A stretch of 64,000 bases of DNA from Acidobacteriota bacterium (GCA_025456205.1 JALOLA010000001.1:1-64000), one strand, 5' to 3'; positions 9,854-19,801 are shown, counted from the stretch's first letter. Notes: generated by a model not told the origin, from the sequence alone. Translations and numbers: made by a program.

Positions 9854-10462
9854 ATGAATCCCCCAAAGAATTTTCGCGGCATCGTATTGTTTTTTATGGG
9901 CTTGTCGGGGCTCTTTCTGGCCTGCGCCATCGTGCTGTCGGCCCGGCAGACCGAAAGCCGCAGGACCATCGCCTCGCTGCAGAAAACCGTCCTGTCGCTC
10001 AATGAAGCCCTCAATACCCATCAGGCCGCCATCGCCAGGACCGACTTCTACCGCTTCCAGGAGAACGTGTACCGCCTGCATGCGCCTGACTTCACCCGCA
10101 TCGCCGGTTCGGTTTTCTCCCTGAGCCGCAAGCACGGCTTCAATCCCTATTTGGTCATGGCCATCATCTTCGTGGAAAGCCGCTTTGACCGCCGCGCCGT
10201 TTCCGGCAAGGGGGCCTGCGGCCTGATGCAGGTGAACGTCCCCGTCTGGAAGGACGCGCTGAACATCGACCGCAGGAAGATCTTCCAGATCGACTACAAC
10301 ATCGAGCTGGGTCTCACCATCCTGAAGGGCTACCTCATGGAGACCCGCGGCGACATCATCCGCGCCCTGATCCTCTACAATAACGGCTACAACTACACCG
10401 GCAACGATTTTCACGAAAAGGTCCTCGCTTCGCGTTTCTATCGGCACGCGGACATCGGCTGA
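9854..10462 (+). CDS. Lytic transglycosylase (SLT domain)
   Basis: HGFNPYLVMAIIFVESRFDRRAVSGKGACGLMQV...YNNG. Confidence 0.88.
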   Translation: MNPPKNFRGIVLFFMGLSGLFLACAIVLSARQTESRRTIASLQKTVLSLNEALNTHQAAIARTDFYRFQENVYRLHAPDFTRIAGSVFSLSRKHGFNPYLVMAIIFVESRFDRRAVSGKGACGLMQVNVPVWKDALNIDRRKIFQIDYNIELGLTILKGYLMETRGDIIRALILYNNGYNYTGNDFHEKVLASRFYRHADIG

Positions 10463-10610
10463 TCCCTCCCGCCCCGTGGCCGGCCGGGGGTTGTAAAATC
10501 CGCTCATCTTCATCATAATCCTGCCGGATGAAACGGCAGGTCGCTTTTTGCCAGTTTTCAGGAAGAAGCCGTCTAACCCGCTTGGCATCCCCGAAACGCA
10601 GGAGGCGAAA

Positions 10611-13600
10611 ATGAAAATTGCACTCTCCATCGTGACCATCGTGCTGGCGGTGTTCCTGGCCGCGGCCGTCGCCCAGGTGCCGGAAAAGAACGATCTGAAG
10701 GCGACCTACACCCTTTCCGGCGTCCTGCAGGACCTGGAGAACAAAGAGCTGACCGTCACTTTTTCCGATGACATGCTGCCGCTGGGCGGCAAGCGCGACG
10801 GCGCCTCCCTGATCCGGATCACGCCCTCAATCAAGGGCGAATTCTCCTGGCGCGGCAACCGCACCCTGGCCTTCAAGCCCGCGCCGCGCTTCCGCTATTC
10901 CACCACCTACACGGCAGCGATCCCGGCCGGGACGCGCTCGCTGGCCGGCAAGACGCTGCCCAGGGGGGTGCGTTGGCAATGGAGCACGCCCCTGGCCTAC
11001 CCCGTCGAGGTCAAGGCCGGCGCCCAGGAATATTTCTCGGACCTGGCTCCCGGGCAAAAGCTGCATTTCCAGGTCTGGGTGCGTGACGCCCTGGTCCTGC
11101 GCTTCAACCAGCCGGTCCCTGCCGCCGGCGCCGGCGATCTCGCTGTCCTCAGGGAAGCGAAAAGCGGGGTTGGGGTCGAACTGCTCGCCTTCCAGAAAGC
11201 CGGGAACGAGATCGAGTTCCGCCACGCCCAGGACCTGAAAAGGGGCACCGTTTACGAGTTCATCCTGAAGAAAGGATTCCGCGGCAGCGAAGGAGCGACC
11301 GGCACCCAAAAAGATTTCTCCTTTTCATTCGCGACCGTACCGGCATTCATATATACCGGCAAAAAACCATTGACCCTCTTCCCCGACGAACCCCGCCTCT
11401 GGCTCACTTTTTCCAACCCGCTGGCCGAATTCGATCCCGGCCTCATCAAGGTTTTCAAGATCTCGGGCAAGGACAGGTTGCCGCTGGCGGTGCGCAGCGA
11501 GTCCCGACACTACGATAACGAAGCCCTTTTCCTGAGCATCGACGGCCACCTGGCCTCAGGCGACGCGCTGCTCATCCAGATCCAGCGGGCGCTGGCCAAT
11601 ATTTATAAGGAACCGCTCCCGGCGAGCCTGGAGCTGGAAGCCCGGGTCTGCTCCAGCCGGTCCCCGCGCATCGACTTCTCCATGCAGGGAAAAACGATCT
11701 CCCTGGCCACAAAGAGCCTGAAAAAGGCCGGTTTGCGGATGTTCAAGCTGAAACCCGGATTCTTCGCCATGCTGGAGCAGCGCGCCTTCGGCCTCCTGCA
11801 GCGGCAGAACTTCGCCGCGGAGTTCGTTGAGAAAGAGCTGCGGCAGACCCTGGATGACCTGCCGGAAAAGGAAAAGACCCACGTGCTGGCGGCTAGCGAG
11901 CTCGGCCACCCCCTCGGATTCTTCGCCTTCCTGGTCCAGCGCTACGAACCGTATAACTCTTGCGCTGATATCGGCCTGATGCGGCTGCCGGCGTTCAATC
12001 CCCCCGTGCTGGAGGTTTTTCACCGCCGCAACATGGACATGGTCATCAAGGCGGGCAGGGAGCAGACGCTGTTCTGGCTGTACGACAACCGCAGCGGCAA
12101 AAACCTTGGAAAATTGCCGCTGTTCATCAAGGGCCATGACAGGGAAACGCAGCCGATCGGCGAATCGGCGGCGAATGGCGTGCTGCTCAGCGCCAGGGGG
12201 CTGAGGGAGGCGGACCTGGTCCTGGCCAGAAAGCCGGTTGACGGCGACATGGCCCTGGCCCATATCAGCCATGACCCGCCGCTGGACAGGGAGGTCAGGA
12301 TCAGCGTGTTCAGCGAGCGGGATTTTTACCGGCCCGGCGACACGGTCCATATCGCCGGCGTCATCAAGGAATACGCCTCGGGAAAGGTCTCTTCTCCCAA
12401 GGCCGCAACGGCCGCGCTGGTGATCACCGGCCCCGACCGGCAACAGGTCAAGGCGGACACGCTGCGCCTTGACCCGCTCGGCGGCTTCCGCTACGAATTC
12501 AAGTCGGACCCTGACGGCAAGAAAGGGAATTACCAGGTCGCCGTCAAGTTCACGGACACGCAGAACTGGCAGGGCCAGCACGGCATCACCATCGATCACT
12601 ACCAGCCGAACACCATGGAGGTGACGATCTCGGGCATGGCGGAACGTTACCTGCCTGCAGACATGTTCCGCCCGCTGGTCCGCGGCTCCTACCTGTCCGG
12701 CAACCCCATGGCCGGCGATGAGCTCGCCTATTCGCTCACCCTGGCGCACACATATGAGAAGGTGTTCGCCTCCGCCGCCCTGGAGCGCTACCGCTTCAGC
12801 CTCGACCCGGACCTGGCGCGCAGGGACCCGCCGCAGCAGGGCGGGAGCAAGCTGGACGCGGAAGGCGGCCATACGCTCGGCATTCCCATGAGCCGGTTCA
12901 AGGACACCAACTTCGCGGCCAAGCTCGGGTTTTCCGCGACCGGAAAATCGGCGGAGGGCAAGGAGTTCACCTCCCGGGCCCAGTCGCTCTTCTTCCCGGG
13001 AAAGCTCCTGGCCGGCATCCATATCGGCTATTACCAGGACCGGAAGGAGGAGATCGAGGCCGAGCTGGCCCTGGTCGATCATCAGGGCAAGCCCGCTGCC
13101 GGCGAAATCCGCGTCACCCTGTACCGGGAATATCATGAAGGCCATAAGCGCAAGCTGAAGAAGATAGGGGAGGCGGAAGACCTCTTCGTTGACAAGAACC
13201 GGACCTACGCCTTCCGCGTCCCGGAGGCAGGCCACTACATCCTGCGCTGCGATGCCTCCGACGCGGAAGACCGCATGGTTTCCACTTCCAGCGGTTTCTT
13301 CGCCTGGGGCTACGGCTACTCCGAGGCAACCGACAGGCTGCGCATCGAATCCGTCCAGACCTCCATCCATACCGGGGAGACGCTGAAGTGCTTCATCCAT
13401 TCCCCGCGGGAGGGCCAGGCGCTGGTGACCATCGAGCGCGGCAAGGTCCTCGATTCCCGGGTCATGGCGCTGCAGAAGATGACGCCGCTCGATATCCCCG
13501 TTAAAAAAGATTATTTTCCGGCAATGCGCGTCAGCGTCATCGCCATGTACGAAAACAATGTTTCGGAGGAGACGGCCAGGGACTTCCAGGTCGAGGACAA

Positions 13601-16361
13601 GGGCAAGGCCCTGCGCGTCAGCCTGGAATTCCCCACTGAGATCAAGCCGGCCAGCAACGCCAAAGTCAGGATCAAGGTGAGCGATTGGCAAAATAATGGT
13701 ATGGCGGCGAAGCTCTTCGTCTATGCCGTGGACGAGGGCAACCTCTCGCTGCGGAATTACCGGACCCCGGACCCGCACGATTTCTTCTATTATCGCGGTT
13801 CGTTGCGGAATAGCGCGCTCCGCACCTATTATTCAAAAAACTACACCCGCTGGACCTTCGCGCGCCCCACCATGGACATCGACCTGCCACAGCCGGCCAT
13901 TTACGGCTGCGTCTTCAAGCCCGACGCCACGCCCCTGGCCGGTGCGATCGTCACCCTGGAAGACGAAAACCATCAAAAACTGAAGAGCGCGACGACCAGC
14001 GCCCAGGGTTACTACCGGTTCAGCGGGATGCCCGGGGGCCGTTACGCGATCAAGGCCGAGGCCCGCGGCTTTCATCCGTTCCTCTGGTCCGACATCTACT
14101 TTGACGGCAGCCGCCACCGCCCCTGCGACATAGCCCTGTTGCCGTCCGCCGGCGGCGGCTACTGGGATCCTGCGGATGAGTTCGGCCCGGAAGGCCGGAT
14201 CGCGGGCGGGGTCATGCCCGCCCCCATGGCCGCGGAGATGAAAAGCATGGCGCGCATGAAGGAGGAAGGGGCGGCGGACGGGATCACCGGCGGTGTCATC
14301 GGCGGGGTCCTCGGCGGAGTCGAGGCCGCCACAGCTGGCATCCGCGTGCGCAGCGACTTCAGGGAGGTCCTTTTCTTCAAGACCGTCGAGACCGACGGGG
14401 CGGGAAACGCCACGGTCGATATCGCAAGCTCTGACCAGCTTTCCACCTATCGCATCATGGCCGTGGCCTACAGCGAAGACAGCTTCGGGGCGGCGGAAAA
14501 GAAGATCATGGTCAGCAAAGACCTGCTCATCTCCGAGGCTATGCCCGAGTTCGCCCGCCAGGGCGACGAATTCAGCGCCGGCGCCCAGCTCAGCAACCGC
14601 ACCAGCCAGAAGCTCGCGGTGACCCTGCTGGCCAAGCCGCAGGGGGGGATCGCTCTCGGCGGCGCCGAGCGGATCGAGCGCGTCCTGGACGCGCGCGGCA
14701 ACAGCCTCTTCCAGTTTCCTTTCCGGGCCGATCGCGTCGGAACGGCCAGGGTCGAATTCTTCGCCTTGAGCGCTGCCGACAGGGACGGCCTCGAAAAAAA
14801 ACTCTTCGTAGGCGATCGCCTGGTGCGGGAGACACTGCTCGATTTCGCCAGCGGCAATGGAATTCGCAAGCGCATCGAACCGCAGGCGGGGGTGGAGAAC
14901 CAGTCCATCCGGGTCCGGGTAGACCCTTCGCTGCTCACGCCGGCGGTGTCCATCGCCAAAAAACTAGTTTTTTATCCGTACGAATGCCTCGAACAGCGGG
15001 CGTCCAAGGTAATGCCCTTCCTGGCCTTCAGCCCGCAGCTGGCTGAACGCCTCGAGCTGGGCCTCGACCGGGCGCAGATCCGTGCCGCCGTCGACGGCTA
15101 CATCCAGGTCATCCCCGAGTTCATGAACGCGCAGGGAGCGCTCTCCTATTACCGCGGCGGCCAGTATCCGTCCGACTACCTGACCGCCTATGTCCTCTGG
15201 AGCCTGCACCTGGCCCGGCAGCGCGACCACAAGGTGGACCCGCGGCTGATGCAGAAGCTGTCGTCGTACCTGCAGCGTTCCGCCCTGGACAGGACCTGCG
15301 CCGCTTTTTACCAGTTCGTCCTGAGCCTGGGCAAGGGGGCCGACGGCATAAAACTGAAAAAACTGGCCGCAGAAAGGGACGGCCTGCCCCTCCCCGCCAG
15401 GGTCTTCCTCTATCGCGCCATGCACAACCAGGGCATCGGCAAGGACCTTCTGTCCTTAATGCTGGCCGAGTTCAACAACAGCCTGCAGGTCGAGGCCGAC
15501 TTCGCTTATTTCGATGCCGGCGAATTCACCTACCAGCGCGACTTCCCTTTCTACTCCTCGCGCTTCGCCACGGCGCTGCTTGTTCAGGCTGTTCTCGAGG
15601 TCGAGGGCGGCCATGTACTGGCCGAGCGCATCATGCGCTGGCTGCTCGAGGCCGAGCCCCATTGCTGGAACACGACCCAGACCAACTTCTGGGTCCTGTG
15701 CGCCATGGACGAGTACCTGAGGAAAGTGGAAAAAACGATCGCGAGCAGGGCCGAGATCGACCTGCTCGGCGAGAAGTCCGCCCAGGAGTTCACCGGCAGC
15801 CGCGACAGCCTGCAGGTCCAGAAAAAGCTTGCGGACAGAAAAGAGCCGGTCGACTTCACTGTCCAGGCCGATCAACCCGTCTACGTCACCAGCGAGCTGA
15901 CCTGGCAATTGGCGCGGGCCGGAAAGAAAAGCCGCGGCATCGACATCCAGCGCAACGTCTACAACGAAAAAGGAGAAGCGGTCAGCGACTTCCAGCGCGG
16001 CCAGGTATATATGGTGGAACTGCTGGTCAAGTCCGACAAGGAGGTCCCCTACGGCGTGGTGGACGAGCCCCTGGCCGCCGGCTTCGAGCTCCTGCGCCAG
16101 GACATCGCCAGCACCCGCGCCCTGAAGGAATTCAACAGCAAATACAGCGGCATGTATCATTCGCCCTGGGCGCGCCAGGAGAACGCCGCCGACCGCCTCG
16201 TTTTCTACACCTACTCCATGCAGGGGCCGTTGCGCTTCATTTATTTCATCAAGGCCATGTATGCGGGCCGTTTCACCTGGATGCCCACCATGGCCCAGGG
16301 CATGTACCACCCGCAGTATTTCGGCCGCACGGCGATCCAGACGATCGAGGTCAGGGAGTAG
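10611..16361 (+). CDS. Bacterial alpha-2-macroglobulin family protein (YfhM-like) with CLEQ thioester and inserted carboxypeptidase-regulatory-like domain
   Basis: DREVRISVFSERDFYRPGDTVHIAGVIKEY; VRSDFREVLFFKTVETDGAGNATVDIASSDQLSTYRIMAVAY; YPYECLEQRASK; insert AIYGCVFKPDATPLAGAIVTLEDENHQKLKSATTSAQGYYRFSGMPGGRY; signal peptide from 10611. Confidence 0.93.
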   Translation: MKIALSIVTIVLAVFLAAAVAQVPEKNDLKATYTLSGVLQDLENKELTVTFSDDMLPLGGKRDGASLIRITPSIKGEFSWRGNRTLAFKPAPRFRYSTTYTAAIPAGTRSLAGKTLPRGVRWQWSTPLAYPVEVKAGAQEYFSDLAPGQKLHFQVWVRDALVLRFNQPVPAAGAGDLAVLREAKSGVGVELLAFQKAGNEIEFRHAQDLKRGTVYEFILKKGFRGSEGATGTQKDFSFSFATVPAFIYTGKKPLTLFPDEPRLWLTFSNPLAEFDPGLIKVFKISGKDRLPLAVRSESRHYDNEALFLSIDGHLASGDALLIQIQRALANIYKEPLPASLELEARVCSSRSPRIDFSMQGKTISLATKSLKKAGLRMFKLKPGFFAMLEQRAFGLLQRQNFAAEFVEKELRQTLDDLPEKEKTHVLAASELGHPLGFFAFLVQRYEPYNSCADIGLMRLPAFNPPVLEVFHRRNMDMVIKAGREQTLFWLYDNRSGKNLGKLPLFIKGHDRETQPIGESAANGVLLSARGLREADLVLARKPVDGDMALAHISHDPPLDREVRISVFSERDFYRPGDTVHIAGVIKEYASGKVSSPKAATAALVITGPDRQQVKADTLRLDPLGGFRYEFKSDPDGKKGNYQVAVKFTDTQNWQGQHGITIDHYQPNTMEVTISGMAERYLPADMFRPLVRGSYLSGNPMAGDELAYSLTLAHTYEKVFASAALERYRFSLDPDLARRDPPQQGGSKLDAEGGHTLGIPMSRFKDTNFAAKLGFSATGKSAEGKEFTSRAQSLFFPGKLLAGIHIGYYQDRKEEIEAELALVDHQGKPAAGEIRVTLYREYHEGHKRKLKKIGEAEDLFVDKNRTYAFRVPEAGHYILRCDASDAEDRMVSTSSGFFAWGYGYSEATDRLRIESVQTSIHTGETLKCFIHSPREGQALVTIERGKVLDSRVMALQKMTPLDIPVKKDYFPAMRVSVIAMYENNVSEETARDFQVEDKGKALRVSLEFPTEIKPASNAKVRIKVSDWQNNGMAAKLFVYAVDEGNLSLRNYRTPDPHDFFYYRGSLRNSALRTYYSKNYTRWTFARPTMDIDLPQPAIYGCVFKPDATPLAGAIVTLEDENHQKLKSATTSAQGYYRFSGMPGGRYAIKAEARGFHPFLWSDIYFDGSRHRPCDIALLPSAGGGYWDPADEFGPEGRIAGGVMPAPMAAEMKSMARMKEEGAADGITGGVIGGVLGGVEAATAGIRVRSDFREVLFFKTVETDGAGNATVDIASSDQLSTYRIMAVAYSEDSFGAAEKKIMVSKDLLISEAMPEFARQGDEFSAGAQLSNRTSQKLAVTLLAKPQGGIALGGAERIERVLDARGNSLFQFPFRADRVGTARVEFFALSAADRDGLEKKLFVGDRLVRETLLDFASGNGIRKRIEPQAGVENQSIRVRVDPSLLTPAVSIAKKLVFYPYECLEQRASKVMPFLAFSPQLAERLELGLDRAQIRAAVDGYIQVIPEFMNAQGALSYYRGGQYPSDYLTAYVLWSLHLARQRDHKVDPRLMQKLSSYLQRSALDRTCAAFYQFVLSLGKGADGIKLKKLAAERDGLPLPARVFLYRAMHNQGIGKDLLSLMLAEFNNSLQVEADFAYFDAGEFTYQRDFPFYSSRFATALLVQAVLEVEGGHVLAERIMRWLLEAEPHCWNTTQTNFWVLCAMDEYLRKVEKTIASRAEIDLLGEKSAQEFTGSRDSLQVQKKLADRKEPVDFTVQADQPVYVTSELTWQLARAGKKSRGIDIQRNVYNEKGEAVSDFQRGQVYMVELLVKSDKEVPYGVVDEPLAAGFELLRQDIASTRALKEFNSKYSGMYHSPWARQENAADRLVFYTYSMQGPLRFIYFIKAMYAGRFTWMPTMAQGMYHPQYFGRTAIQTIEVRE

Positions 16362-16399
16362 CCGGAAGCCGACGGATCGTTTGTCACTGCGCTCCGGCG

Positions 16400-18274
16400 T
16401 CAGGTGGCCATGCCCGGACGCCAGCTGCGCGGGGCGGTCATGGCTTCGACGCTGAGGGCCTCGTCGAGTTTCCTGGCGTCCAGGTAGCCCTTTTCCAAAA
16501 CGATCTCCCGCACCGGGCGTCCCGTCAGCAGGGCCAGTTGTGCCACCTCAGTGCAGCGTTCGTAGCCAATGGCCGGCAGGAGGGCGGTGACGATGCCGAT
16601 GCTGTTTTCCACCAGCTTGCGGCAATGTTCGGTATTGGCGGTGATCCCGCGCAGGCACTTGTCGGCGAGCACGTGCACCGCCGCGGTGAGCATGCGCAGG
16701 CTGGTGGCCAGCGCGAAGGTCAGAACCGGCTCCATGACGTTCAGCTGCAGCTGTCCCGCTTCGGCGGCCAACGTCAGGGTCAGGTCGTTGCCGATGACCT
16801 GAAAGGCCACCTGATTGACCACTTCGGGAATGACGGGGTTGACCTTGCCCGGCATGATGCTGCTGCCGGGCTGCATGGCCGGCAGGTTGATCTCGTGCAG
16901 TCCGCAGCGCGGGCCGCTGCTGAGCAGCCGCAGGTCGTTGCACATCTTGCTGATCTTGACCGCGGTGCGCTTGAGCGCGCCGCTGAAGAGCACGAATGCG
17001 CCGGTATCGGGCGTGGCCTCAATGAGGTTGGCCGCCAGGCTGACGTCGAAGCCGCTGATGCGCTGCAGCTCGTTCACTACCTCCCGGCTGAAGCCGGGAT
17101 CGGCGCAGATGCCTGTGCCGATGGCAGTGGCCCCCATGTTCACCTCCAAAAAGAAGCGGGAGATCTCACGCAAGCGCTCGATGTCCTCGCCCGTGGTGAT
17201 GGCATAGGCCTCGAATTCCTGGCCCAGGGTCATGGGGACCGCGTCCTGGAGCTGGGTGCGGCCCATTTTGATCGCCTGGCTGAATTCGGCGCCCTTGGCG
17301 TGCAGCACGCCTTTCATCTTTTCCAGGGCTGCCAGCAGGTCCTGGCTCTGTTGATGAACCGCCAGCCGTACCGCGGTCGGGTAGACGTCGTTGGTGCTCT
17401 GCCCCAGGTTGACGTGGTCGTTGGGGTGGCAGTGGACGTACTCGCCCCTTTCCCGGCCGAGGATCTCCAGGGCCCGGTTGGCGATGACCTCGTTGGCGTT
17501 CATGTTGCTGGAGGTCCCGGCGCCGCCCTGGATCATGTCCACCGGGAAATGGCCGTGCCAATGGCCGTCGATGATCTCCTGGCAGGCCTGGTCGATGGCT
17601 CCGGCGATAGCGCCGTCAAGAAGACCCAGGCGATGATTGGCCCGGGCGGCGGCCTGCTTGACCATGGCCAGGCTGCGCACCAGCACCGGAAAGTGGCTCA
17701 GGGGGACGCCGGTGATGGGGAAGTTGTGCAACGCCCGCAGGGTCTGGACGCCGAACAGGGCGTCGCTGGGGACATCGAGGCGGCCGATCAGGTCCCCCTC
17801 CGAGCGGGTGCGGCCGCTGGCATAGGCCTGCTCTCGGCCGCTGCGCCCGCTGCCGGTGAACAGCAAGCGCCGGTGCAGGACATTGGCCACCTTGGTCAGG
17901 ATGTGGATCGCGGCGTTCCCGTTCTCTTCCAGCTTGGCCAGGACGACCTCCCTCGGCAGCTCGTAGAGCAGGGCCGCCGTCAAGGTATGGGCCGACGCCA
18001 TATGGAGAGCGGGGGTCAGAAATGCCTGTTCGCCGATCGCGTCCCCGGCTCCGAGGATGATCAGACGCTCGGGGCCCGATCCGCTGTCGCGGAGGATCTC
18101 CACCCGGCCTTCGGCGATGACGAAGCAGGCGCGGCGGGGCTCGCCCTGCCGGAAAAGGGGCGTTCCCGCGGGCACGCGCCGGGGTTGGGCCGCACCGGCC
18201 ACCAGATCCAGATCTCCTTCGTCGAGATCACGGAATATTTCGCAGCGACGCAGGGTCTCTTTCATCGCTTCCAT
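16400..18274 (-). CDS. N-terminal cyclic-nucleotide-binding-like domain fused to aspartate ammonia-lyase/fumarase-family lyase
   Basis: N-term IFRDLDEGDLDLVAGAAQPRRVPAGTPLFRQGEP..CFVIAEGRVEIL; C-part GGAGTSSNMNANEVIANRA, QSTNDVYPTA, GSSIMPGKVNPVIPE. Confidence 0.93.
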   Translation of the reverse strand: MEAMKETLRRCEIFRDLDEGDLDLVAGAAQPRRVPAGTPLFRQGEPRRACFVIAEGRVEILRDSGSGPERLIILGAGDAIGEQAFLTPALHMASAHTLTAALLYELPREVVLAKLEENGNAAIHILTKVANVLHRRLLFTGSGRSGREQAYASGRTRSEGDLIGRLDVPSDALFGVQTLRALHNFPITGVPLSHFPVLVRSLAMVKQAAARANHRLGLLDGAIAGAIDQACQEIIDGHWHGHFPVDMIQGGAGTSSNMNANEVIANRALEILGRERGEYVHCHPNDHVNLGQSTNDVYPTAVRLAVHQQSQDLLAALEKMKGVLHAKGAEFSQAIKMGRTQLQDAVPMTLGQEFEAYAITTGEDIERLREISRFFLEVNMGATAIGTGICADPGFSREVVNELQRISGFDVSLAANLIEATPDTGAFVLFSGALKRTAVKISKMCNDLRLLSSGPRCGLHEINLPAMQPGSSIMPGKVNPVIPEVVNQVAFQVIGNDLTLTLAAEAGQLQLNVMEPVLTFALATSLRMLTAAVHVLADKCLRGITANTEHCRKLVENSIGIVTALLPAIGYERCTEVAQLALLTGRPVREIVLEKGYLDARKLDEALSVEAMTAPRSWRPGMAT

Positions 18275-18342
18275 GGGTTCACCTCCCGTCCATGACAGGC
18301 CTCAAGATCATACCACAAAACCGAAGCAGCCCTGGCTCCGGC

Positions 18343-18426
18343 TGGATGCGGATCGTCTGCCTGGAAGTTTACTGACCGCATTGTCTCGGCCGCACGGCCA
18401 TTCAGACGGTCGAGGTCAGGAAGTAA
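18343..18426 (+). pseudogene. Decayed 3'-end fragment of an alpha-2-macroglobulin gene
   Basis: Gapless alignment to 16278-16361: WMRIVCLEVY*PHCLGRTAIQTVEVRK* versus WMPTMAQGMYHPQYFGRTAIQTIEVRE*; 61/84 nt by hand count, 34/39 over the last 13 codons. Confidence 0.75.
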
Positions 18427-19234
18427 GCAGGGGAGCGAGTTTCTCGCAAAGGGCGGCGTCGGGCTCATGCCCTTTGGTCTCGGCCAGCAGGGCGGCGCTG
18501 ACTCCGGCCAGGGCCAGCGGCGAGATAAATGCCTGGTGCAGCGTCCAGGCGATGACCAGGGCCAGGACAAGCCCGAGCGCCGGGGGCGCGCCGGCACTGC
18601 TGAAAATGAACCAGTTGGCCAGGGCCAGGAACAGGAAAAGCAGCGCCAGGCCGGCAAGCGAAAACGCCGACCAGCTTCTCATCAGGCGCCGGGCCTGGTT
18701 CCCATGCCGCCAGTAGAGCGCCACCCCCTCCCGTATCGCCGCTGCCGGCTCGCCGCCACGGGCGAAGGCCAAGGAAAAAATGGCCGCGCTGAATGCCGCC
18801 TCGGCCCGCCAGCGGAAAATTCCGGGCGTGGCGATGGCGGCCGGCTCGCTTTCCCCGCCCGAACCCACGAATGCCTGGCGCGCACGGCGGTTCCAGCGGG
18901 CCCAGCTGGGATATGCCGGGAAAAAGCGCCGGACCTCGGACCCGGCCTGGGCGGGAGCCATCCCGGCGAACATGGCAAGCATGAGGGCGCGGCGGCGGTA
19001 GAGGAAGAAGCGCTGCCAGGCCAGGATGGTCAGCCATCCTCCCAGCAGGATCGATGCCGCCAGGATCGGAGCCGCGGCGGAAGCCGTGATCCGCGCCAGA
19101 TGCAAGAGAACCAGGACCAATCCAAATTCAAGGAGGATCAGCAGTCCTCCGAAAACCAGGGCCGCCGCATAAAATAAGTATGCAGGAAACGCCCCGGAGA
19201 GCGCAGCGAGCGCTTCCTTGAAATTCAGGTCCAT
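18416..19234 (-). CDS. Hypothetical multi-pass membrane protein
   Basis: 272 aa with several hydrophobic segments; ATG at 19234. Confidence 0.6.
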   Translation of the reverse strand: MDLNFKEALAALSGAFPAYLFYAAALVFGGLLILLEFGLVLVLLHLARITASAAAPILAASILLGGWLTILAWQRFFLYRRRALMLAMFAGMAPAQAGSEVRRFFPAYPSWARWNRRARQAFVGSGGESEPAAIATPGIFRWRAEAAFSAAIFSLAFARGGEPAAAIREGVALYWRHGNQARRLMRSWSAFSLAGLALLFLFLALANWFIFSSAGAPPALGLVLALVIAWTLHQAFISPLALAGVSAALLAETKGHEPDAALCEKLAPLLTS

Positions 19235-19256
19235 GATCCACCCGCGCCCCCCCTTT

Positions 19257-19280
19257 GGCCCGGCCGGCGCGGGCCGGGCC
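19257..19280. other. GC-rich 9-bp hairpin in intergenic region (no U-tract)
   Basis: GGCCCGGCC-ggcgcg-GGCCGGGCC. Confidence 0.45.
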
Positions 19281-19305
19281 CGGGGAGAACGATGGCGGGC
19301 GAAGC

Positions 19306-19800
19306 TCAGCGCTTGCCCTTGAGCAGGAGCTGGCGCGCGAAGGGGATCAGGCCGCCGGCGTCGATGATGGCCTGCCGGGCCTTGGGCAGGGCAATGATCG
19401 GGAAGCTCTTGCCCGAGGTCTTGTTGATCACCTGGTCGCTGGTGATCTCCAGCTCGTCGCCCTCGCTGGCCTCAATGGCCGGGCAGATCACCATCTTGAG
19501 CCCGAGGTTGATGGCGTTCTGCAGGAAGATGCGCGAAAAGTTGCGGGCGATCACCACGAAGTCGGGCCCTTTCAGGCACGAGGCGGCCTGCTCGCGGGAT
19601 GAGCCGCAGCCGAAATTCTTGCCGGCCACGATGATGCTCTGCGGCGGGAACTCCTTTTTCTTTATCTTGGCGTTGAAATCAGGATAATCGACGAAGGCGT
19701 ACTGCGGGGTCTCGGTCGGCAGGACCGTGGCCATGAAGCGGCCCGGGTAGATGATGTCGGTGGAGACGTCGTCCCCTACTTTAAAAACGACTTTGGCCAT
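19306..19800 (-). CDS. LeuD-like hydro-lyase small subunit (aconitase family)
   Basis: VFKVGDDVSTDIIYPGRF...GKNFGCGSSREQAA...NLGLKMVICPAIE. Confidence 0.88.
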   Translation of the reverse strand: MAKVVFKVGDDVSTDIIYPGRFMATVLPTETPQYAFVDYPDFNAKIKKKEFPPQSIIVAGKNFGCGSSREQAASCLKGPDFVVIARNFSRIFLQNAINLGLKMVICPAIEASEGDELEITSDQVINKTSGKSFPIIALPKARQAIIDAGGLIPFARQLLLKGKR

Positions 19801-19801
19801 G

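Noticed and set aside
11556-13778. 740-aa minus-strand ORF
   Set aside because: Antisense to the A2M gene; artefactual.
15662-18295. 877-aa plus-strand ORF
   Set aside because: Spans out of frame the A2M 3' end and antisense of the AspA fusion; no coherent domains.
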